From: JAZDEY01 sp043808325 [NCBI: Candidatus Eiseniibacteriota bacterium] | Lineage (GTDB): Bacteria; Arandabacterota; Arandabacteria; Arandabacterales | Direction of reading: 5' to 3' | Assembly (NCBI GenBank): GCA_043808325.1 | Contig: JAZDEY010000044.1 | Span: forward strand, 62,001-126,000 | DNA length: 64,000 nt | In this document: positions 27,606 through 36,038 of the stretch, piece after piece | Layout: every line of letters starts with the position of its first letter | How positions within the stretch are numbered: the stretch's first letter is position 1 | Program-made: the position numbers and the translations under genes | The notes under the pieces: generated by a model | What the model was told of the DNA's origin: nothing | Databases searched by the model: none | The model's input: the letters and a program-made list of their open reading frames with translations, nothing else

Positions 27606-28886
27606 TTGCCTTCTCCTTATGATTTCTCGATAGAGAACATCTCTCGCCTTGTAACCTGTAGCACTCTCGCATTTGATTCCACCGATACCGAGGGGCAGGC
27701 CCTTGGCCTGATTGACCAGGCCTGCGTCGCCGGGTCGGGAGGCAGGATAGAGTGGGTCGGCAGGCAGAGGAAATTCGCGGCGCTGGGCCTTTCGGTATCG
27801 AAGCGCATCGACGCCGAGGGCCTGGTGGGTCTTCCGGGTTTCGTCGACGCTCATACTCATGCAGTTTTCGTGGGCACGCGGGAGCGAGAGTACGAGATGA
27901 GGCTCAAGGGCAAGACCTACATGGAGATCGCCCGCGGGGGTGGGGGGATAAAGGCCACCGTCCGGCTGGTAAGGCAGGCCTCGGAGGAAACTCTGGCGGC
28001 AGCCGGTCTCGCGCGTGTGAGGGCGATGGTGGAATCTGGAACCACCACCGTCGAGATAAAGAGTGGCTACGGACTGAGCCTCGATGCGGAGCTCAAGATG
28101 CTTCGTGCGATAAGGCGCATTGGGGAGGAATCTCGGATCGACGTGGTCGCCACCTTTCTTGGAGCCCACGAGATCCCTGACGAATTCGCCGGGCGTCGCG
28201 GCCGCTATGTTGATCTGGTGGCTGAGGAGATGATCCCGGCAGTTGCGAGTGCCGGACTGGCGGAGTTCTGCGACGTCTTTTGTGAGAAAGGCGTCTTTAC
28301 CCCCGAGGAATCGCGCAGGATTCTCATTCGCGCCAAGGAGTCGGGGCTTAAGCCCATGATTCACGCCGACGAATTCGTTGCCTCCGGTGGGGTCGAGGTC
28401 GCGGCCGAGGTCGGCGCGGTGTGCGCCGCGCATCTTGGCTACGCGCCACGCGCGGGGCTTGAGGCCATGAGGCGGGCGGGCACGGTTGCGGTCCTCCTTC
28501 CGGGGGTCGGCCTGGGCTTAGGAAAGCTGGAATTCGCCGACGCGCGCGGCATGATCGAGATGGGCCTTGATGTCGCGCTGGCCACCGATTTCAATCCCGG
28601 GAGTTCCATGGTTCATTCGCTTTCGATTGTATCAAGCCTCGGCTGTTCCTTTATGAAGATGACGCCCGCCGAGGCCATCCTGGCAGTGACCCGGGGAGGC
28701 GCCAAGGCCCTCGGCCGAGATGATACGGTCGGGAGCCTCGAGCCCGGCAAGAAGGCCGATCTGGTCTTGTTTGACATCCCGGACTTCAGGTATATTCCTT
28801 ATCATGTGGGTGGGGCGCGCGTCAAAATGGTTATCAAAGACGGCAGGACCGTCTATACTGGAGATCGTATGGAGGCCGACCAATGA
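27606..28886 (+). CDS. hutI: Imidazolonepropionase
   Basis: 426 residues. This amidohydrolase opens the imidazolone ring to give formiminoglutamate, the third step of histidine breakdown. The metal-binding DAHTH motif supplies H83 and H85. Other family elements are GGGGIKATV, IKSGYGL, HADEF and ATDFNPGS. The open frame extends far upstream into hutU, but TTG at 27606 has GGAG seven bases before it and gives the family's normal length. The stop codon overlaps the ftcD start (ATGA). Confidence 0.95.
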   Translation: MPSPYDFSIENISRLVTCSTLAFDSTDTEGQALGLIDQACVAGSGGRIEWVGRQRKFAALGLSVSKRIDAEGLVGLPGFVDAHTHAVFVGTREREYEMRLKGKTYMEIARGGGGIKATVRLVRQASEETLAAAGLARVRAMVESGTTTVEIKSGYGLSLDAELKMLRAIRRIGEESRIDVVATFLGAHEIPDEFAGRRGRYVDLVAEEMIPAVASAGLAEFCDVFCEKGVFTPEESRRILIRAKESGLKPMIHADEFVASGGVEVAAEVGAVCAAHLGYAPRAGLEAMRRAGTVAVLLPGVGLGLGKLEFADARGMIEMGLDVALATDFNPGSSMVHSLSIVSSLGCSFMKMTPAEAILAVTRGGAKALGRDDTVGSLEPGKKADLVLFDIPDFRYIPYHVGGARVKMVIKDGRTVYTGDRMEADQ

Positions 28887-30436
28887 GGAAGATCGTGCAA
28901 TGTGTGCCCAACTTCAGTGAAGGAAGGCGCAAACACGTGGTTGACGCGATTGTGGCCGAAATCGCGAGTGTCCGGGAGGCCCTTGTGCTCGACGTTGAGA
29001 TGGATGCCGATCATAACCGTTGTGTCGTTACCTTTATAGGAACGCCTGTCGCGGTCGAAGAGGCTGCGCTTAAGGCGGTGGGTAAGGCAGCCGAATTGAT
29101 AGATTTGAGGTATCACAAGGGAGAGCATCCGCGAATGGGCGCGACGGACGTGGTTCCGTTTGTCCCCATCTCAGGTGTCACGATGGCTGAGTGCGTCGAG
29201 ATTGCCCGGCGCGTCGGAGAAAAGGTGGCAGGCGAGTACCACATCCCGGTCTATCTATATGAGTCGGCCGCCACTCGGCCTGACAGGGAGGACCTTGCGC
29301 AGGTGAGGAAAGGCGAGTTCGAAGGCCTGAGTGTGGAGATCGAGACCAACTCTGATCGCCGTCCGGATTTCGGCGCTGCCAAGATCCATCCCACGGCCGG
29401 AGCGACTGCAGTGGGTGCAAGGATGCCGCTGGTGGCCTTCAACGTGAACCTGTCCACCGGTGACATCGCGGTCGCCAAGAAGATAGCCAAGGCCGTGAGG
29501 GGGCGGAGCGGCGGACTGCGCTACGCAAAGGCTCTTGGCTTCGAGATAAGGGAACGCGACATCGCCCAGGTTTCGATGAATCTGGTAAACTATGAGAAGA
29601 CACCGATCCACAGGGCGTTTGAGCTTGTAAGGCTTGAGGCCGCCAGATACGGGGTAAACGTGATCGGGAGTGAGATTGTCGGGTTGGTGCCCCTTCAGGC
29701 GTTGGTCGATACGGCGGATTACTTCTTGCGGCTCGAGAACTTCACCTCGGCCCAGATCCTCGAGAGCCGGCTTCAGGAGAAGCTGGCCGAAGCCCAGGCA
29801 AGCACCTCGGGTGGATGGTCGGCCTTCGTGGACTCGGTCTATGACAGCACGCCGACCCCCGGTGGCGGCAGTGTCGCAGCCCTGGCCGGAAGTCTCGCGG
29901 CCGCTCTCGCCGGGATGGTTTCTCAGCTTACGCTCTCAAGCAAGAAGTACCGGGATGTCAGCGCCGAGATGGAGCAAGTGCGTGTCGAGGCCCGTAGCGT
30001 GATGGATGTTCTCAGGTCAAAAGTGACCGAGGATTCCCGGGCCTTCGACAAAGTGATTAAGGCGATGAAGATGCCGCGCCTCACCGACTCCCAGAAAGCC
30101 GCAAGGCACCAGGCAATGCAGGAGGCTTTCAAGCAAGCGGCCGAGGTCCCCGCCAGCGTCCTCAAGGAGTGCCGCCGTATGGTGCCGCTCGTCGAGGCCG
30201 TCGCCGCGCGGGGTCACCAGGCTTCGCTCTCGGACGCCGGGGTTGCGGCCCTGATGTGCATCGCGTGCGGCGAGGGAGCGGTCTTGAACGTCATGATCAA
30301 TCTCTCATCGATAGAGGATGCGGAATTTCGGGCCTCATGCAGGGCCAGGGTTCTCAAGGAGCTGGATGATCTGACGAGGAGCGTGGCCCCGATCCTTTCG
30401 CGTGTCAAGTCGACCTTGACCCAGGGCGGCGAGTAG
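28883..30436 (+). CDS. ftcD: Bifunctional glutamate formimidoyltransferase / formiminotetrahydrofolate cyclodeaminase
   Basis: 517 residues with two fused enzymes. Residues about 1-300 are the formiminotransferase (CVPNFSEGR at the start, HPRMGATDVVPFVP in the middle), moving the formimino group from formiminoglutamate to tetrahydrofolate. Residues about 310-510 are the cyclodeaminase (PTPGGGSVAALAGSLAAAL), which releases ammonia and gives methenyl-tetrahydrofolate. The fused form is the one known from animals and from several bacteria. Together with hutU and hutI it completes histidine breakdown from urocanate. hutH is not in the window. Confidence 0.95.
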   Translation: MRKIVQCVPNFSEGRRKHVVDAIVAEIASVREALVLDVEMDADHNRCVVTFIGTPVAVEEAALKAVGKAAELIDLRYHKGEHPRMGATDVVPFVPISGVTMAECVEIARRVGEKVAGEYHIPVYLYESAATRPDREDLAQVRKGEFEGLSVEIETNSDRRPDFGAAKIHPTAGATAVGARMPLVAFNVNLSTGDIAVAKKIAKAVRGRSGGLRYAKALGFEIRERDIAQVSMNLVNYEKTPIHRAFELVRLEAARYGVNVIGSEIVGLVPLQALVDTADYFLRLENFTSAQILESRLQEKLAEAQASTSGGWSAFVDSVYDSTPTPGGGSVAALAGSLAAALAGMVSQLTLSSKKYRDVSAEMEQVRVEARSVMDVLRSKVTEDSRAFDKVIKAMKMPRLTDSQKAARHQAMQEAFKQAAEVPASVLKECRRMVPLVEAVAARGHQASLSDAGVAALMCIACGEGAVLNVMINLSSIEDAEFRASCRARVLKELDDLTRSVAPILSRVKSTLTQGGE

Positions 30437-30446
30437 GAGGACTGAG

Positions 30447-31565
30447 TTGGCGGAGATTTCCGAGATCAGAAAGCGGGCTCACGGGTACGTGCAGCACGGC
30501 GACCTGGACGCCGCCCTTGAAGAATACGGCAAGTTGCTGAGCGGCGAGTCGGTGGACCCCAACATCTATAACCTGATGGGTGACGTCTACATCAAGAAGA
30601 GCGAGAAGGAAGAGGGCTTCCGGCAGTATGAAGAGGCAGTGCGCGCCTACCGGAAAGACGATCTCTACAGCAATGCGATCGCCGTATGCCGCAAGATGAT
30701 AAGGCTTGACCCCGGCTACTTCGAGGCAAGTCGCCTGCTGGGCGAACTCCATTCGGACCAGGGTTTCGTAAGTGAGGCGTCGGGCTATTTTCTCGAATAT
30801 GCAGAGAAGCTGATTGGCAGGGGAGACCTGGTAAGGGCCGCTGAGGTACTAAGGCGGGTGATCGAGGGAGCTCCGGCAGGGGTCAGGGTAAGGGAGCATC
30901 TGGCCGAGGTCTACCTCAGTCTTGGCATGACCGACGAGGCACGAAGCGAGCTGATTGCCGCCGGGGAGATTTACGAGCACGAGGGGGAGCACGACAAGGC
31001 GGCCGCCCTCAAGGCAAGAGTTCAGGAGATCAAGGGCAGCGGACGCACCCAGACTGAGGAGGCCAGTGTCGAGGGCAAAGGGACGGACAAGGTCGAGATC
31101 GTTCACAAGCGCATAGGCCTTGCCCACCACGTGCCGCTGAAGATTGACGAGGTTCTGAGAAGTTTCCGGGAAGAGATCAAGCAGGCGATCGGGGAAGAGG
31201 ACTATCAAAGTCACTATGATCTCGGAATGTCCTATCTCAACATGGAATTCTACGATGAAGCCCTGGCCGAGTTCAGCCTGGCTCAGAAGCAGCCCGAACT
31301 GCGGCTTCGGAGCATTGAAATGGTGGGAAGGTGTTTCATGGAGCGTGATGATGTCGAGCTGGCGATCGAGGAGCTCAAGGCCGGACTCGAGCTCAAAGGG
31401 TACTCGGAGGCCGAGTATCTGGGCCTGAGATACAATCTCGCGATGGCCTACGAGAAACTTGGCGAGCTGGATCAAGCTAGACAACATTACCGAGAGATCT
31501 GCCGCGCGGATCCAAGTTTCCGTGACGCGAGGATCCGCCTCGAGGAACTGAGCCGCAAGAAATGA
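30447..31565 (+). CDS. TPR-repeat protein
   Basis: 372 residues, made of helical repeats matching the tetratricopeptide pattern (for example IYNLMGDVYIKKS, YLSLGMTDEARSELIAAGEIYEH, SHYDLGMSYLNMEFYDEALAEF). No signal peptide or membrane segment, so it is probably cytoplasmic. A charged linker (about residues 195-225) divides two repeat blocks. TTG with AGGAGG six to seven bases before it is the start. It follows ftcD by 10 bases and overlaps the PHP gene by 4, but its function is unknown. Confidence 0.85.
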   Translation: MAEISEIRKRAHGYVQHGDLDAALEEYGKLLSGESVDPNIYNLMGDVYIKKSEKEEGFRQYEEAVRAYRKDDLYSNAIAVCRKMIRLDPGYFEASRLLGELHSDQGFVSEASGYFLEYAEKLIGRGDLVRAAEVLRRVIEGAPAGVRVREHLAEVYLSLGMTDEARSELIAAGEIYEHEGEHDKAAALKARVQEIKGSGRTQTEEASVEGKGTDKVEIVHKRIGLAHHVPLKIDEVLRSFREEIKQAIGEEDYQSHYDLGMSYLNMEFYDEALAEFSLAQKQPELRLRSIEMVGRCFMERDDVELAIEELKAGLELKGYSEAEYLGLRYNLAMAYEKLGELDQARQHYREICRADPSFRDARIRLEELSRKK

Positions 31566-32392
31566 AACCGCCGAATGGTAGCGCCGATCTTCACGTTCAT
31601 ACCTGCTTTTCCGATGGGGACATGATGCCCGAGGAGGTCGTGTTTGAGGCCAAGCGGATCGGCCTTGCTGCGGTGGCGATAACCGATCACGATGCGATCG
31701 GAGGCGTCGAAATCGGGATCGAAGCAGCCGGATCCGGTGATCTTGAAGTGGTTCCCGGAGTGGAACTCAGCACGTCCGACGGCAAGGCCGACGTTCACGT
31801 GCTTGGCTATATGATAGATGTCCGGGATGAGAACCTCCTTAGATACATCAAGATCTTCGCGGATGCCCGGCGCGTGCGCGGTCTGGAGATGGTCCAACGC
31901 CTGAAGGGCATGGGGGTCAATATGGATCCCGATCAGGTACTGGAGATCGCGGCGGGCGGCGCCGTCGGCAGGCCGCATATTGCGGAGGCGTTGGTCAGGG
32001 GCGGGTTTGTGGGATCCCACGAGGAGGCCTTCAGAAAATTCATTGGGTTCGAGTCGCCGGCATACGTCCCCAAGTATCACCTCGAACCTCACATTGCCTT
32101 CGAACTGATAGCGAAGGCCGGTGGTATCGGAGCCATCGCCCATCCGGGAACCCTGAGGCGGGACGGCTTGATCACCGAATACATGGCGTGCGGGATGAAG
32201 GCGATCGAGGTCTATCACCCTAAGCACAGTGAGAAACATGCCGCGCACTACCAGAGAATGGCCGACAAAATGGGACTGGTTGCCACCGGGGGCTCCGATA
32301 GCCATGGAAGGCGGGACGGGAATCTGTTGCTTGGCACGTGCACCGTTCCTTCGTCCGCAGTCGACCAGCTCAGAAAGGCCCGTTCCTACTAG
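31562..32392 (+). CDS. PHP-domain phosphoesterase (TrpH/YciV-like)
   Basis: 276 residues. The N-terminal DLHVHTCFSDG holds the first metal ligands (H11, H13), followed by ITDHDAIGG, a central insertion, AHPGT and the final GGSDSHG. This is the layout of the TrpH/YciV group, which includes 3',5'-nucleoside bisphosphate phosphatase and RNase AM activities that trim 5' ends of RNA. Exact substrate is not decidable here. It is the last gene of the thiC-hut unit. Confidence 0.88.
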   Translation: MKPPNGSADLHVHTCFSDGDMMPEEVVFEAKRIGLAAVAITDHDAIGGVEIGIEAAGSGDLEVVPGVELSTSDGKADVHVLGYMIDVRDENLLRYIKIFADARRVRGLEMVQRLKGMGVNMDPDQVLEIAAGGAVGRPHIAEALVRGGFVGSHEEAFRKFIGFESPAYVPKYHLEPHIAFELIAKAGGIGAIAHPGTLRRDGLITEYMACGMKAIEVYHPKHSEKHAAHYQRMADKMGLVATGGSDSHGRRDGNLLLGTCTVPSSAVDQLRKARSY

Positions 32393-32405
32393 ACCCGGCG
32401 ATCAG

Positions 32406-32450
32406 GCCCGGTGGTTCCGGGCAAGGGCTCGGGTCCTGGCCAGCCGGCCA
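32406..32450 (+). other. Two GC-rich hairpins after the PHP gene
   Basis: GCCCGG/CCGGGC (32406-32422, 5-base loop) and TGGCC/GGCCA (32437-32450, 4-base loop) follow the stop codon. Neither is followed by a T run, so they are not clear intrinsic terminators. They may protect the 3' end or mark the end of the operon. Of the 347 bases between the PHP gene and the next gene, the rest is the promoter, riboswitch and hairpin listed below. Confidence 0.35.
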
Positions 32451-32475
32451 TGGCGAATCCCTCCGAGAACAGGCC

Positions 32476-32503
32476 TTGACAAACCATGTGAAGATCGTGT
32501 AAA
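32476..32503 (+). promoter_or_regulatory. Probable promoter upstream of the cobalamin riboswitch
   Basis: A perfect TTGACA (32476-32481) is followed after 16 bases by TGTAAA (32498-32503). A second TTGACA at 32508-32513 has no -10 partner. Transcription from about 32510 would place the whole riboswitch in the leader. Confidence 0.4.
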
Positions 32504-32523
32504 CGTATTGACATATAGATCAA

Positions 32524-32667
32524 GTGTGGGCGCCGCAGGCTTAATAGGGAAGCACTCAAGCGCGGCCCCGCCACTGTAGTCGGCGACGAAACCCGCATGT
32601 GCCACTGGGGCAACCCGGGAAGGCGCGGGGAGTAGGATGACCCGATAGCCAGGAGACCTGCCCACAC
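32524..32667 (+). promoter_or_regulatory. Cobalamin (B12) riboswitch
   Basis: All hallmark pieces are present in order: AATAGGGAAG, the B12-box region GCGGCCCCGCCACTG, a GGGAAGGCGCGG segment, AGTAGGATGA, and AGCCAGGAGACCTGCC at the end. The closing helix P1 is GTGTGGG (32524-32530) with CCCACAC (32661-32667). It should bind adenosylcobalamin or a related form and lower expression of the two uptake genes that follow. Confidence 0.95.
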
Positions 32668-32704
32668 CGGTTTGGAGTACTGCCTTCGAGGGGAGGTGAC
32701 TGCA

Positions 32705-32733
32705 AGCCCCGGCCTCGCCCGTGCGGCTGGGCT
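32705..32733 (+). terminator. Possible expression-platform hairpin of the riboswitch
   Basis: AGCCC (32705-32709) can pair with GGGCT (32729-32733), with partial pairing inside and a short pyrimidine tract (TTCTTCT) after it. It may be a weak intrinsic terminator. It also separates a strong GAGGGGAGGTG purine tract (32688-32698) from the ATG at 32740. Confidence 0.3.
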
Positions 32734-32739
32734 TCTTCT

Positions 32740-33354
32740 ATGCGGAAGGACCTCGCTACAACCGCAATCCTTATCGCCCTGGCTGTCGCAGTTGGGATCC
32801 TGCTCGCAACCGTGCCCAACGTCGAAGGTATATCGGCTGTATGCTTCTTCTCGGGGTATCTTGTCGGCTGGAAGCGCGGGGCAACGATCGGGGCCACGGC
32901 GATGCTGTTACTATCATTGCTTAACCCCCTGGGCCCGGCGCCTCCGCCCGTGCTTGCCTCGCAAGTGGCCGGCATGGCCGTGGTGGGTGCCGCAGGAAGC
33001 GTGTTTCGCCGGGTTGGCGGTCGGCTGCTTGGAGTGGGTTTCTGGGCCGCGGGCTTCGGCGCCGGCCTCACGCTCGTCTATGACGGCCTTACCAACTACG
33101 GGGTCGCGGTCTCTATCGGAAGATGGCGCGCCCCCATCCCAATTCTCCTTGCCGGCGTCCCATTTGCAGTGATCCACATAGCCACCAACGCCTTGATCTT
33201 CGGAGCGGTATCTGCCCTGGTCACGCGCAAGCGGTGGCCCGGGGCGCACGGCGTGAGGCAGGCAGCCGACCGCACGGCGCAGGACCGGCGCCGGCAGGCA
33301 GTTGAGGATTTGAATAGGACTACCCAGGATCCGCAAGGGAAGGATCGGCACTGA
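32740..33354 (+). CDS. ECF transporter S-component, probably for cobalamin
   Basis: 204 residues with about five to six membrane segments in the first 165 residues and a charged, Gln/Arg-rich tail. The segment with NVEGISAVCFFSGYLVG and the LLNPLGPAPPP loop are typical of ECF-type substrate-binding proteins regulated by B12 riboswitches (the CblT/CbrT type). The upstream riboswitch and downstream BtuB-like receptor make cobalamin the likely substrate. No EcfA/EcfT energizing genes are nearby, so a shared module elsewhere would be needed. The ATG has no ribosome site directly before it. Confidence 0.75.
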   Translation: MRKDLATTAILIALAVAVGILLATVPNVEGISAVCFFSGYLVGWKRGATIGATAMLLLSLLNPLGPAPPPVLASQVAGMAVVGAAGSVFRRVGGRLLGVGFWAAGFGAGLTLVYDGLTNYGVAVSIGRWRAPIPILLAGVPFAVIHIATNALIFGAVSALVTRKRWPGAHGVRQAADRTAQDRRRQAVEDLNRTTQDPQGKDRH

Positions 33355-33384
33355 GAACAGGTGGACAATCAAGGAGGGTGCGTG

Positions 33385-35322
33385 ATGGCCGTGGGTCTCG
33401 GAAAAATATCGGCTGCGATAGCAATGGTTGGTTGGTTGGGTTCGGCCCTGTTGGGTTCGGGTGGGGCCCACGCCGAGGTCGGTGCCGACAGTGTGTCTGC
33501 CGGCGCTCAGGTCTCTCAAGATTCCCTCGTTTCCCGGGATTCTCTCGGGGTCTACCGGCTCGAAGAGATCCTTGTTACTGCGAGCCGCTTGCCCTCGAAT
33601 AGGCCGCTATTCTTCAGCAACGTGGCTGTGGCGTCCGAGACCCAGATCCGGGAGCTTGCATCCGCAAGCGCGGCCGAGGCCCTCTCCGTCGACTCCGGCG
33701 TCGGCCTGATCAGATACGGGTCCTACGGGTCCCTCGAGACAATGACCCTGAGAGGGGGAAGTTCCAATGAGGTTACCTACCTCTTGGACGGAGTCCCGAT
33801 CGCCGATCCTCAGATCGCCGTGATGGACCTCAATTGGCTGCCGATGTCCGGAACGGCGCGCGTCGAGGCCATGAAGGGCGGAGCATCAGCGCTATACGGT
33901 TCGGGAGCGATTGGCGGTGCCGTCAACCTCGTCTCCCTGGATGCCATGCCGGAAGTGCCTTCAAGTGAGGTGACGGGCTGGAGGGGGAGTTTCGACTCGA
34001 GGGCGGTAGGTCTCACACTGCGCCGTTCATTTGCCGGCCGGCTGGGATTCCTCGGAGCCTATGACGACATCAAGTCTGGGGGATGGCTTCCGAACAGCGC
34101 CTACAATGGCGAGAAACTCTACGGCAAGATGACCCACAGGACGGCCGGAGGAATCCGAGCGGACGCGGTCGGCTTCAAGCATACCAGTGAGATTGAGATC
34201 CCGGGGAGCATGCCCGGTGTAGAGAAAGATCGCAGAAGCTTCGTCCGGTTCTCCCTCGCGAGCCTTGACGAGAGCGGCTTTCTCCTCAGTTACCATCATT
34301 CGGCGTCGCACCAGACCTACGTCTCCCGGAGCAGCCTCTTCCCGCCCTATCTCTACAAGCACGAGGGCAGGCTTGATGGAGTCCAGCTTGAAGCATACGG
34401 CCGTTCGGACACGAGCGAAGCGTCGTCTTTAGGCCTGGGCGTAGAGCGGAAGCTGATGGAAAGCAATTCAGTCGGCAGTCGATCTGCTACCGACGCCTAC
34501 TTGTCGGTCCAGAGGGAAATCAGCCAGGGACCGGTCAGGCTCACTGGAAGTCTGAGGATCGAGAAGAACTCCGAATTCAAGATGGAGTTGTCTCCCCAGA
34601 TTACAGCGTGGCTCTTCCTGCCGGGCGAGGTCGCCCTGTTCACCAAGATTGACCGCAGCTTCATGTACCCGAGTTTCAACGACCTTTACTGGAGGGGACC
34701 CAATGAAGCGGGTGATCCCACCTTGAGAACCGAGCACTCAAGAGGTTTCGAGCTGGGCACCCACCTTAAGCGCGGGCCGGCGCAGGCCGGAGCCACATTC
34801 TACTATCGGAATGTGGACGATATGATCCTGTGGCGAGCGGACCAGACCTGCATTCCCGTCAGGTCCACCAACCTCGAGGCCCGCCTCAAGGGACTTGAGC
34901 TCTCATGCGACTTGACTCCCGGTTGGGGACTGGAGGCTTCGCTCAGCTACTGGGTCGGCAGCGCCCGGGACGGTGCGGGCAGGAGGATCGAGTACCGGCC
35001 CGACAACATCTTCACCTGGTCGGTCAAAGCGGAGCGGGATCTTACCAGGCACGTCTCCTGTGGGACTGTATTTGCCGGAAGAAATGTATCCGGGGTCTAC
35101 TCGGGCGATCAATACGACTATACGGACTTCACCTGCCTGCGCGGCACCGGCCTGCCCCGCTACTCCTCGGCGCTCCTCTACGCCTATGTGGGAATCGACC
35201 GTGCGCGGCTGTTCGCCCGGGTCACCAATCTCTTCAATGCTCGGATCTATTCCACCTGGGGTATGCCGGGCCTGCCCCGGCGAGCCTACGAGATTGGTGC
35301 GTCCTGGGAGCTCCGGGACTGA
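33385..35322 (+). CDS. btuB: TonB-dependent outer-membrane receptor, BtuB-like
   Basis: 645 residues. A signal peptide ends near AHA. A TonB box-like EEILVTA lies at residues 60-66, followed by a plug domain with TMTLRGGSSNEVTYLLDGVPI and ALYGSGAIGGAVNLVS. The rest is the 22-strand barrel. It is the second gene after the cobalamin riboswitch, which makes corrinoid uptake the best assignment; without that context it would be a generic TonB receptor. I chose ATG 33385 because AAGGAGGG lies 6-7 bases before it; a GTG at 33361 is less likely. Confidence 0.88.
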   Translation: MAVGLGKISAAIAMVGWLGSALLGSGGAHAEVGADSVSAGAQVSQDSLVSRDSLGVYRLEEILVTASRLPSNRPLFFSNVAVASETQIRELASASAAEALSVDSGVGLIRYGSYGSLETMTLRGGSSNEVTYLLDGVPIADPQIAVMDLNWLPMSGTARVEAMKGGASALYGSGAIGGAVNLVSLDAMPEVPSSEVTGWRGSFDSRAVGLTLRRSFAGRLGFLGAYDDIKSGGWLPNSAYNGEKLYGKMTHRTAGGIRADAVGFKHTSEIEIPGSMPGVEKDRRSFVRFSLASLDESGFLLSYHHSASHQTYVSRSSLFPPYLYKHEGRLDGVQLEAYGRSDTSEASSLGLGVERKLMESNSVGSRSATDAYLSVQREISQGPVRLTGSLRIEKNSEFKMELSPQITAWLFLPGEVALFTKIDRSFMYPSFNDLYWRGPNEAGDPTLRTEHSRGFELGTHLKRGPAQAGATFYYRNVDDMILWRADQTCIPVRSTNLEARLKGLELSCDLTPGWGLEASLSYWVGSARDGAGRRIEYRPDNIFTWSVKAERDLTRHVSCGTVFAGRNVSGVYSGDQYDYTDFTCLRGTGLPRYSSALLYAYVGIDRARLFARVTNLFNARIYSTWGMPGLPRRAYEIGASWELRD

Positions 35323-35334
35323 AGCAGTATTGGC

Positions 35335-35364
35335 TTGACACCTCTTCCGGCTGCATTGTAGGCT
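35335..35364 (+). promoter_or_regulatory. Sigma-70-type promoter for the cvpA-manB-manC unit
   Basis: A perfect TTGACA (35335-35340) and TAGGCT (35359-35364) are 18 bases apart. The following leader of about 140 bases shows no structure I recognise. Confidence 0.5.
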
Positions 35365-35510
35365 CAGGGCGCGATGAACCGCGTGGTCTTGGTGGTTTTG
35401 CGGTTGTGGGGGCATTAATGGTGACTCGGGCCTCTGATTGCTCGGACCTTGACCCTAGCACGAAACTTCCTCAGTTGCGTTGGCAGAAAACACGAGCGAG
35501 GTGAGCAGCT

Positions 35511-36038
35511 GTGAACCTGGTGGATGGAGCGATAGTTCTGGTGATGGTTGCCGGTTTCATTCATGGCGCGATAAAGGGCGCCATTCAGGAAGTTACGGGT
35601 GTAGTCGCCCTGATTGTGGGCGTCGTGGTGGCTGGCAAGGTCGCAACTGGAACCCTTTCGGTGACGGGCACGCTGTCACACCCCACGGCAGGGAAGATAT
35701 TTGCCTTCGTAGTCGCCTTCATCATAGTGGCTGTCGCCATTGGCCTGCTGGGTACGGTCATCTCAAGAATGGTCAAGAAGAGCACCCTCTCACCGATCGA
35801 TAGGATCCTCGGAGGCGTTATCGGAGCATGTCTGGTGGGCATTGTTGTGGGGCTGGTTTTTAAGCTGATGGTGATGGGAGGCCTTGGGGGGGACGCGATC
35901 CCTGCCTCGCCGCTTGCGCAGAAACTGATGAACGCGGTCTCATATCTTACAAGATTCCTCCCCCAGGGATCCGACGAGGGGGCCAGGTCCGCGACCTACA
36001 TCTCGACTGCAATCGGAAGAGTGTTCGGTGGAGCTTAA
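35511..36038 (+). CDS. CvpA-family inner-membrane protein
   Basis: 175 residues with four hydrophobic segments. The N-terminus VDGAIVLVMVAGFIHGAIKG matches the CvpA signature, and IDRILGGVIGACLVGIVVG follows after the third segment. CvpA proteins are linked to colicin V export and, more recently, to envelope homeostasis. The GTG start has GAGG nine bases before it. The gene overlaps the phosphomannomutase start by 11 bases. Confidence 0.85.
   Translation: MNLVDGAIVLVMVAGFIHGAIKGAIQEVTGVVALIVGVVVAGKVATGTLSVTGTLSHPTAGKIFAFVVAFIIVAVAIGLLGTVISRMVKKSTLSPIDRILGGVIGACLVGIVVGLVFKLMVMGGLGGDAIPASPLAQKLMNAVSYLTRFLPQGSDEGARSATYISTAIGRVFGGA

Noticed and set aside
32672-33172. Alternative reading frame across the riboswitch end and the ECF S-component
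   Set aside because: Its product lacks membrane segments or any family feature; the frame at 32740 encodes a clear membrane protein.
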